The notes beneath the pieces are model-generated. The model did no database searches and had not been told where the DNA came from. It saw only the letters and a program-made list of their open reading frames with translations. A stretch of DNA of 39,009 nt from Bacteroidota bacterium (GTDB lineage: Bacteria > Bacteroidota > Bacteroidia > Flavobacteriales_F > PHOS-HE28), in NCBI GenBank assembly GCA_023412755.1, contig JAEZCB010000243.1:1-39009 (forward strand), in the 5' to 3' direction. This document shows, one piece after another, positions 33,807-39,009 of this stretch (position 1 is the first letter of the stretch; each line of letters starts with the position of its first letter). The position numbers and the translations under genes were made by a program.

Positions 33807-34106
33807 TCACCTTTTCTTGCGTCTTTCAGTGCCCGAGATATCGTCGCCATCGTCGCCGATACCCACACCATCGTCACCATCATCCTCGCCAGATGAATCT
33901 GGTCCGGTGGTGCCACGGGTGGAGCCACGGAGGCCCTCAGGCTTATCCTCCAATGGGATCACGGTAAGGCTCTTGGTGGTGCCTACTTCGTTGTTCTCAT
34001 GCCCGGCAGGACAAACCTCCTCCTTGGTGCAGGATGCCAACACCAGCATGAGCACCACGAAGAGCGGTGCCAGGGTGGAGTAGCTGGATGTGTTGTACTT
34101 GGGCAC
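33807..34106 (-). CDS. Small acidic lipoprotein
   Basis: A 99-residue lipoprotein with a hydrophobic signal (LAPLFVVLMLVLASC; lipobox LASC), one further Cys in KEEVCPAGHE, and a low-complexity Asp/Gly/Glu tail ending ERRKKR. GTG 34106 is chosen because a perfect TATCTTTG promoter box lies 4 bases upstream; the frame is open to an ATG at 34187, but that would overlap the end of the sensor gene and spoil the signal peptide. The family is unknown. Confidence 0.65.
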   Translation of the reverse strand: MPKYNTSSYSTLAPLFVVLMLVLASCTKEEVCPAGHENNEVGTTKSLTVIPLEDKPEGLRGSTRGTTGPDSSGEDDGDDGVGIGDDGDDISGTERRKKR

Positions 34107-34110
34107 GAAC

Positions 34111-34118
34111 CAAAGATA
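34111..34118 (-). promoter_or_regulatory. Promoter -7 box TATCTTTG of the small lipoprotein
   Basis: An exact TAnnTTTG match on the minus strand, 4 bases before GTG 34106, with a TTG 21 bases further upstream that could be the -33 element. Confidence 0.55.
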
Positions 34119-34158
34119 TAGCACTTTTTTCCGGAAAAGCAACAAGCCCATCATCAAC

Positions 34159-37100
34159 TTAGGGAACGGCAGGTCCTGGCAGTTCAATGGCTACCCTGGT
34201 ACCCAGTATTCTGCCGGTACCCTCTTCATGCCATTGTTCAGGGCCATTGATACGGATATCGGTAAGTTCCAGGCGTCGCAGGACATCGGCGCGTCCCTTG
34301 GTGATCTCAATGCCGCGGGAAATGTGGTCGTTCTCTTCCGTGCTTTTATTCATCCGGCTGCGTTCCACGCCAATGCCATCATCTTCTATAAGGACGAGCA
34401 CCCGCCCCGTTGTCGCGGGTGAAACATGGATGGAGACATGCCCCGGCCTTTCCATGGGGAGTATGCCATGCCAGATGCTATTCTCCACATAAGGTTGCAA
34501 CATCATGGCAGGCAGGCGAACCTGGGCCACATCCACGCCGGGATCCACCGAGATGGAGTATTGGAACCTGTCCTTGAATCGCATGTTCTCCAGCAATAGA
34601 TAAAGTTCCAGCCGTTCCAGCTCTTCCCGCAAGGATGTGGTGTCGCTCTGGCTCGCATCCAGATTTCGGCGGATCAGCTTGGCGAAGCTTGTGAGGTACT
34701 TGCTGGCGGTGGCGCGATCCTGCCGGTTAATGTGGTATTGTATGCTGTTGAGCGCATTGAATACGAAGTGCCTGTTCATGTTGGCATTGAGCGCCTGTTG
34801 TTCCAGTTGCAGCATGCGCGATCGCAACATGAGCTGGCGGGTGTGTTCCCTGCGCTGCCGTACGCGGGAACGGTAACGCTGCACCCCGAAGGCGCTGCCG
34901 CCTATGGCACCAAGCATGAGCGCGAAGAACCACGGCCGCAGCCAGAAAGGTGGCAGCACGGAGAGGTACAATTCCGCCGGGCCATTCCAGTCCACACCGT
35001 CAATGCTGGCCATCACCTGGAAGGTGTAATCGCCGTTGGGCAGGCTGCTGTAGCTGGCGAAGCGTGCATCGGTGGCGGAGAGCCATTCACTGTCCAGGCC
35101 CAGCAGGCGGTACCGGTAGATCATCTTTTCCGGTTCACTCAGGCTTATGCCGGTATAGTCGAACGTGAGGTAATTCCGCCGGTAGGGGAGTTCCAGGCCT
35201 ATTGGCAGTCCCATTTCATCCATGCCATCGCTTTGTTCCTCCCAATCGGTGGCCTGCAGGAAAGAACGCACACCCGTTAGATGTACCTGCGGTGCGGGGG
35301 GATGCGGTGGCATGGGATGCTTGCGTACATCATGGTACACCAGCCCGCCGGTGCTTCCGAAGAAGATGCGGCCCTGCTTGTCCTTGAACCCGGCATTCAG
35401 GTTGAATTCCATGCTCCGCAGTCCATCATTCAGTGTAATGTGCCTGAAATTCCTGCCATCCTGGAGTATGCTGTCCGGATGGAAGATGAAGAGGCCGTTG
35501 TTGGTGCCGGCCCAGATGCGGCCCAGGTCATCGCCCGCCAGTGCGTCCACATAGTTGGAACCGAAATCGGCGGCAAAGCGGATGGTGCGGATGCTGGTGC
35601 CTTGTATGCAGCTCAACCCATTGGCGGTGCCCGCCCAGATGCGCCCTTCCTGGTCACGCAGCAGGCTGAAGACCGTATTGTCGCTCAGGCCATCCGCCGT
35701 GGTGATGGAGCGGAAGCCATCATTCTCGAAGATGGATATGCCCTGTTCGGTGGCCAGCCACAGCCTGTCCTCATCGCCAAGTATGTGGCGGATGGAACGG
35801 CCGGGCCCGCTGTTCCCCGAAGGATATTCCGACAGCAGACCACCGCTATGCACATTGAACAATGCATCCCGGGTACCCGCCCAGATGCGTCCGCGGCCAT
35901 CCTCATGCAAGGCCAGTACACGCTGGCCGGTGAGTGCCGCATCCCTGGGCAGGGGGCGCACGATGCCTTTCTCCAATCGCGCCAGGCCATCGCTGGTGCC
36001 CACCCACATGGCGCCTTTTCTATCTGTAAGGCCGCACCAGATGGTGTTGTTGGGCAGGCCATCCAGTGTATTCACCATGGCCATCACATCCATGCGGCAA
36101 AGGCCATTATCATAAGTGCCCAGCCAGAGATCACCCTGCTGGTCCGGGATCACGGCCATCACCAGATCGCTGCACAGCCCATCACGCATGGTGAAGGTCA
36201 CGAAACGGTCACCGGCGTACTTCAACGCACCCGCGCCATCGGTGCCGAACCAGAGGTTGCCTTCATGATCCTGGAAGGCACACCAGATGTTGTCATTCGG
36301 CATGCCCTGATACATGGTGAAGGTGCGCAGCTGGCCATCCTCAAGCATGTTAAGGCCGAATTTCGTGCCCACCCAGAGTCGCCCCTGGTCATCCACCAGC
36401 AGGCATCGCACGTTGTTGCGCAACAGTCCGGTCTCCTCATCATAGGTGGTGCGGCGTCCATCCGGAGCTATGTGGAAGAGTCCATCCAGGAAGGTGCCCA
36501 CCCACCAGCTGCCATCGGCACCTTCGGCCAGTGCACTTATCGCCAGGGGGTCTTCATCGGTCAGCGCCACGGTGGTGCATCGGCCTTCCTCCCACAGCAA
36601 CAATCCATTTCGAAGCCCGATCAGCAGGCGGCCATCGCGGAGCATGTGCAGCGCACGGATGTTCGCGGCGGTGTCCATGGGATAGCCCTCCAGGGGGCGT
36701 ATGCCATCGTTATCACGCACGTATAGGCCGCCGCCATCGGTGCCTGCATAGATCTCGCCGTTGCGGCCGGCCACCAGCCCCATTATACGCGCATTGTTGT
36801 TCTCCTGCGGTAACGGTTCCTGCCACCAGACCTTGCCGGATCGTTTCACCAGAACAGACCCCGCGCCCAGCCAGAGGCCGCCATCCGTATCCTGCACCAT
36901 GGCGCTCACCTGCGCATCCGGCAGACCCTCCTGCAACGCATAGTTGGTGAAATCCCGCCCATCGAAGCGGCTGGCGCCACCCAATGTGCCGAACCAGAGG
37001 TAACCATACTGGTCCTGCGCCATGGATCGCACCTGGCTTTGGGCCAGGCCATCACGCGTGGAAAATTGAGTGAACACGTACTGCTGCGCCAGGAGTGGGG

Positions 37101-37161
37101 CCAGCATCAGGAGTGCGCACGACAGGAGCGCGGCGCGTGGTGGCAACGCGCGAAATACCAT
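34159..37161 (-). CDS. Propeller-type sensor histidine kinase (LytS/His_kinase type)
   Basis: A 1000-residue membrane sensor. After a signal peptide (1-25) there are about 13-14 two-component-regulator propeller repeats with W(F/V/L/A)GT motifs (WFGTLGG, WVGTKFG, WFGTDGA, WAGTNNG and others), consistent with two seven-bladed propellers to about residue 640. A Y_Y_Y-like domain follows, then one TM helix (LRPWFFALMLGAIGGSAFGV, about 735-755). The His_kinase domain has phosphoacceptor His798 (NRHFVFNALNSI), the N-box YVENSIWHG (near 891-900) and DDGIG. The propellers sense a periplasmic ligand, often glycan breakdown products in Bacteroidota; the ligand here is unknown. Its ATG shares one base with the stop of the upstream response regulator. 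Confidence 0.95.
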   Translation of the reverse strand: MVFRALPPRAALLSCALLMLAPLLAQQYVFTQFSTRDGLAQSQVRSMAQDQYGYLWFGTLGGASRFDGRDFTNYALQEGLPDAQVSAMVQDTDGGLWLGAGSVLVKRSGKVWWQEPLPQENNNARIMGLVAGRNGEIYAGTDGGGLYVRDNDGIRPLEGYPMDTAANIRALHMLRDGRLLIGLRNGLLLWEEGRCTTVALTDEDPLAISALAEGADGSWWVGTFLDGLFHIAPDGRRTTYDEETGLLRNNVRCLLVDDQGRLWVGTKFGLNMLEDGQLRTFTMYQGMPNDNIWCAFQDHEGNLWFGTDGAGALKYAGDRFVTFTMRDGLCSDLVMAVIPDQQGDLWLGTYDNGLCRMDVMAMVNTLDGLPNNTIWCGLTDRKGAMWVGTSDGLARLEKGIVRPLPRDAALTGQRVLALHEDGRGRIWAGTRDALFNVHSGGLLSEYPSGNSGPGRSIRHILGDEDRLWLATEQGISIFENDGFRSITTADGLSDNTVFSLLRDQEGRIWAGTANGLSCIQGTSIRTIRFAADFGSNYVDALAGDDLGRIWAGTNNGLFIFHPDSILQDGRNFRHITLNDGLRSMEFNLNAGFKDKQGRIFFGSTGGLVYHDVRKHPMPPHPPAPQVHLTGVRSFLQATDWEEQSDGMDEMGLPIGLELPYRRNYLTFDYTGISLSEPEKMIYRYRLLGLDSEWLSATDARFASYSSLPNGDYTFQVMASIDGVDWNGPAELYLSVLPPFWLRPWFFALMLGAIGGSAFGVQRYRSRVRQRREHTRQLMLRSRMLQLEQQALNANMNRHFVFNALNSIQYHINRQDRATASKYLTSFAKLIRRNLDASQSDTTSLREELERLELYLLLENMRFKDRFQYSISVDPGVDVAQVRLPAMMLQPYVENSIWHGILPMERPGHVSIHVSPATTGRVLVLIEDDGIGVERSRMNKSTEENDHISRGIEITKGRADVLRRLELTDIRINGPEQWHEEGTGRILGTRVAIELPGPAVP

Positions 37162-37913
37162 CAGAAGGTGTTGATCAGCGCCAGGAAATCGGGCAGGCGG
37201 CGGCGCGATACGGGGATCAACGCGCCATTGTCCAGTACGGCCATGTTCCCTTCGGCCCTGTTGAAGCCCTTGAGGTGCGCCAGGTTGATGATGTATGATT
37301 TATGCACGCGGAAAAAGCTCTTCGGGTCCAGGTTGTTCTCGAAGACGCGGATGTGTTTGCTGCTCACGGAACGCTTGCCATCCTTGAGATGTATGGTGGT
37401 ATAGCTATCGTTGGCCTCCAGGTACATGATGTCCTCATGCTTCAACAGCACCAGCCCATCACGCCCGGGTATGGCCACACGGGAGCTGAGTGGTGAGGCG
37501 GGATCCTTCATCAGCGCAGCGATGGCCGATGGCTGCGTGGGGGTGATCTCGTTGGTGGCCTTCTGCAGCTTCTTCACGGCACGCTGCAGCTCATCCATGT
37601 CGATGGGCTTCTCCAGATAGTCCAGCGCATTCTGCTTGAATGCCTTCAAGGCATACTCATCATAGGCGGTGGTGAACACCACGGGCAGGTCCAGTTCGGC
37701 GATGGAGTTTAGGAGCGCAAAGCCATCTTCCCCCGGCATCTTGATGTCCAGGAACAGCGCATTGGGCTGCAACTCGTTGATCTTTTCGCGTGCCTCGGGC
37801 GCACTGGCCGCCTGGCCCACCACCTGCACTTCGGGGCAGTTTTCTTCAAGCATCAGGCGGAGGTTATCCCGTGCATCGGCCTCATCATCCACGATCAATG
37901 CGCGAAGTGCCAT
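37161..37913 (-). CDS. LytTR-family response regulator
   Basis: A 250-residue regulator with a receiver domain (1-120): acidic pocket VDDEAD, phosphoacceptor Asp56 in FLDIKMPG, TTAYDEYALKAF and Lys102 in EKPID. A LytTR DNA-binding domain follows (about 150-248: IPGRDGLVLLKHEDIMYLEA, then FFRVHKSYIINLAHL and IPVSRRRLPDFLAL). It binds direct repeats in target promoters as a dimer. It is the first gene of a two-gene operon with the propeller sensor (TGATG overlap at 37159-37163), and a TAACTTTT box lies 16 bases upstream. Confidence 0.95.
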   Translation of the reverse strand: MALRALIVDDEADARDNLRLMLEENCPEVQVVGQAASAPEAREKINELQPNALFLDIKMPGEDGFALLNSIAELDLPVVFTTAYDEYALKAFKQNALDYLEKPIDMDELQRAVKKLQKATNEITPTQPSAIAALMKDPASPLSSRVAIPGRDGLVLLKHEDIMYLEANDSYTTIHLKDGKRSVSSKHIRVFENNLDPKSFFRVHKSYIINLAHLKGFNRAEGNMAVLDNGALIPVSRRRLPDFLALINTF

Positions 37914-37929
37914 GTCTTTCGGTTTGGGG

Positions 37930-37937
37930 AAAAGTTA
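37930..37937 (-). promoter_or_regulatory. Promoter -7-like box TAACTTTT of the sensor/regulator operon
   Basis: One mismatch from TAnnTTTG on the minus strand, 16 bases before ATG 37913. Confidence 0.35.
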
Positions 37938-38100
37938 GATCCGCCCCGCCGGGTTGACAACCTCGTTGGGCGAAAGGCGGTTCTGGAACGAAGAACGGGA
38001 AAAGGGTGGAATGAAGTGCATGATGAAGATGCATCGGGCCTTCAGCCCTTATGAGGATCCGGTCTTGGTCGGAGTTGATCAGGTAGGTATGGAGGGTCCT

Positions 38101-38200
38101 CCAAACCTCCGCAGGGGTTACCAAACCTCCGCAGGGTCTCACAAAGTGGACCCTGCGACAACAAACCTCCGTAGGGGTTTCACAAAGTGGACCCCTGCGG
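38101..38200. repeat. Three repeat units, two with covarying hairpins
   Basis: Units begin at 38101, 38121 and 38161 with C/A-CAAACCTCCG(C/T)AGGG. Unit 1 is only the 20-base left part. Units 2 and 3 are ~40 bases and fold into 9-bp stems (38130-38138 with 38149-38157; 38170-38178 with 38191-38199) around a shared loop containing TCACAAAGTG. Stem pairs differ together: GGGTC/GACCC in unit 2, GGGGT/ACCCC in unit 3. Confidence 0.8.
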
Positions 38201-38272
38201 TTCGATCCACCCGCTCACTTGGCCGCCGCTACCGTTACTCGTTCACAGCTTTTAAGAACTACACGGACCTGG

Positions 38273-38280
38273 TAGTTTCG
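38273..38280 (+). promoter_or_regulatory. Promoter -7-like box TAGTTTCG
   Basis: A TAnnTTCG-type box, 31 bases before the mini-ORF ATG; with the terminator at 38415 it would define a transcript of about 170 bases. Confidence 0.35.
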
Positions 38281-38311
38281 AAATGCGAACGATCCAAAAC
38301 CCCTCACTGCG

Positions 38312-38380
38312 ATGAACATCTCCAATACATCCGGATCCACCAGCGCACCGCTGTGGATCTTCAACGATCAGGGTAGCTGA
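38312..38380 (+). CDS. 22-codon mini-ORF, possible leader peptide or small-RNA ORF
   Basis: ATG 38312 to TGA 38380 encodes a 22-residue Ser/Thr-rich peptide (MNISNTSGS... ending LWIFNDQGS). A 6-bp hairpin (GATCAG with CTGATC, 38366-38382) overlaps its stop codon, and a rho-independent terminator begins 35 bases later, before the gene at 38507. The layout resembles a leader peptide of an attenuator, but no run of one amino acid and no clear antiterminator was found. It may equally be a chance ORF in a small RNA. Confidence 0.3.
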   Translation: MNISNTSGSTSAPLWIFNDQGS

Positions 38381-38414
38381 TCTCTTTCTATCGGGTTTTT
38401 TCTGGTTTGGTGGT

Positions 38415-38455
38415 CAGGGGTCCGGTCCTTCAGTGGATCGGGCCCCTGTTCTTTT
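38415..38455 (+). terminator. Rho-independent terminator
   Basis: A 10-bp stem (CAGGGGTCCG with CGGGCCCCTG, one G-U pair, 38415-38448) is followed by TTCTTTT. It ends whatever is transcribed from the 38273 box and lies about 50 bases before the next gene. Confidence 0.75.
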
Positions 38456-38506
38456 CGCTGAAACCCGGATCGCCATAGCCGCGTATACGGACAAAGCTCC
38501 GGAATC

Positions 38507-38764
38507 ATGCAACGGCCACACAACGAGATACGCCTGCGTATCGACCAGCTCGAGCGCCTGCTCATGTTCGATTATGAACCCGGCACCCAGGACGCGCTCT
38601 TCGACATCTGCGATGAGCACGGCCGCATCGTGAAGACCGGCGACATCCATGGACCCATCACCCGGGTGCGCATCACCGACCTGGATGGCGAGGAGTACTA
38701 CCTCATGGTGCTCGATGGGGAGCTTTCCACCGTGAAACCATTCCAACTCCGCCGCGCCAGTTGA
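38507..38764 (+). CDS. Small protein of unknown function, 85 aa
   Basis: Starts MQRPHNEIRLRIDQLERLL, a predicted helix, followed by beta-rich segments (LFDICDEHGRIVKTG, RVRITDLDGEEYYLMVLDGE). It is soluble with no signal peptide and no recognised family. Codon use looks native, and its stop overlaps the next gene (TTGA at 38761-38764), which suggests a coupled pair. Confidence 0.6.
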   Translation: MQRPHNEIRLRIDQLERLLMFDYEPGTQDALFDICDEHGRIVKTGDIHGPITRVRITDLDGEEYYLMVLDGELSTVKPFQLRRAS

Positions 38765-38943
38765 ACAGCTCCACCACGCTCATCATCCCCGTTTACAGAG
38801 GCCTCACCGTTGCCGGCAATGTGCTGGAGCGGGATGAATTTGGGGGAGTGTACCACATCCTTGTTTCCGACAGCACCGATGGCGCGCGCCAGGTGCATTA
38901 TGATGTGGTGCCAGTGCGGAAAAAGCAGGTGCCTCGCGCATAG
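38761..38943 (+). CDS. Small protein of unknown function, 60 aa
   Basis: A 60-residue, mostly beta protein (TLIIPVYRGLTVAGNVLERD, GGVYHILVSDSTDGARQVHY) with basic C-terminus (VRKKQVPRA). The start is a TTG that overlaps the stop of the preceding small gene, so translational coupling is likely. The family is unknown. Confidence 0.5.
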   Translation: MNSSTTLIIPVYRGLTVAGNVLERDEFGGVYHILVSDSTDGARQVHYDVVPVRKKQVPRA

Positions 38944-38967
38944 TCAGTTTATGAGGAAGTGCGGTTA

Positions 38968-38988
38968 AGCGTGAAAGATCATCACGCT
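38968..38988. terminator. Hairpin after the two small genes
   Basis: A 7-bp perfect stem (AGCGTGA with TCACGCT) and 7-base loop, 25 bases after the stop at 38943. No U tract follows, so it is a weak terminator candidate. Confidence 0.35.
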
Positions 38989-39009
38989 GGCAACAGCACC
39001 GTGTACAAC

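Larger units (their letters stand above)
37938..38506. other. Gene-poor stretch between regulator and small genes
   Basis: About 570 bases without a normal gene. 37938-38100 shows nothing I can name. The rest holds hairpin repeats (38101-38200), a promoter-like box (38273-38280), a 22-codon mini-ORF (38312-38380) and a strong terminator (38415-38455). A longer plus-strand ORF crossing it encodes the repeats in a way that looks non-native. Confidence 0.6.

Noticed and set aside
35281..36726. 481-codon plus-strand ORF opposite the sensor kinase
   Set aside because: Antisense shadow of the repeated propeller blades; its apparent repeats only reflect the blade repeats.
38101..38200. CRISPR-like array
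   Set aside because: Only three units, spacing of 20 and 40 bases without unique spacers, internal palindromes, and no cas genes.
37954..38376. 140-codon plus-strand ORF across the hairpin repeats
   Set aside because: Its middle is only the translated repeat units, its codon use is irregular, and it spans a promoter-like box and the mini-ORF.
38507..38943. Toxin-antitoxin call for the two small genes
   Set aside because: Sizes and overlap fit, but no toxin or DNA-binding motif is visible, so the label would be unsupported.

Overview
The window looks like a chromosomal segment of a GC-rich member of the Bacteroidota, most likely Flavobacteriales. The evidence is: type IX secretion (T9SS) C-terminal sorting domains on two proteins (2220-3122, 3147-4514); a DUF4421-like outer-membrane protein; a LytTR regulator paired with a propeller-type LytS sensor; and promoter-like boxes of the Bacteroidota type (TAnnTTTG and a TAnnTTCG variant) in front of many genes. 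Shine-Dalgarno sequences are mostly absent. No IS element, prophage, CRISPR array, complete tRNA or rRNA was seen. The phylum call is confident; anything narrower is inference.

Layout. 1-6.1 kb: the 3' part of lepA, followed by two degenerate in-frame copies of its own 3' end; two minus-strand T9SS cargo genes, the upstream one lacking its 5' end; and a sodium:dicarboxylate (DASS) transporter split by a one-base lesion in a G run. This is the most rearranged part. 6.1-12.5 kb: two paralogous acidic lipoproteins, a secreted PQQ-type sugar dehydrogenase with a dockerin-like tail, a DUF4421 protein, a YihY/BrkB membrane protein and a small unknown protein. 12.5-18.5 kb: a DksA/TraR-like regulator, gdhA, dusB, a LolC/E-type permease, a methyltransferase and rbfA. 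18.5-26.4 kb: an MsbA-like lipid flippase facing a PBP1A-type peptidoglycan synthase, then an overlapping operon (small membrane protein, lipoprotein cytochrome c, hflX) and a YfcC-type carrier. 26.4-34.1 kb: two overlapping amidohydrolase-superfamily genes (one a fusion of a degenerate and an intact half, the next degenerate), thiL, a helical-repeat protein and a small lipoprotein. 34.1-39 kb: a sensor/regulator pair, then a gene-poor stretch with covarying hairpin repeats, a 22-codon mini-ORF and a terminator, then two overlapping small unknown genes.

Working together: most genes are core or envelope functions (translation and ribosome maturation, tRNA modification, nitrogen assimilation, thiamine phosphate, lipid export, cell wall, lipoprotein sorting). 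The accessory content is secreted or lipid-anchored. I saw no clear new defence or mobile system. The most unusual structures are the lepA 3'-end cassette array, the recurring promoter box sitting only 4-9 nt before start codons (which suggests leaderless mRNAs), the covarying hairpins with a mini-ORF and terminator at 38.1-38.5 kb, and the degenerate/intact amidohydrolase set.
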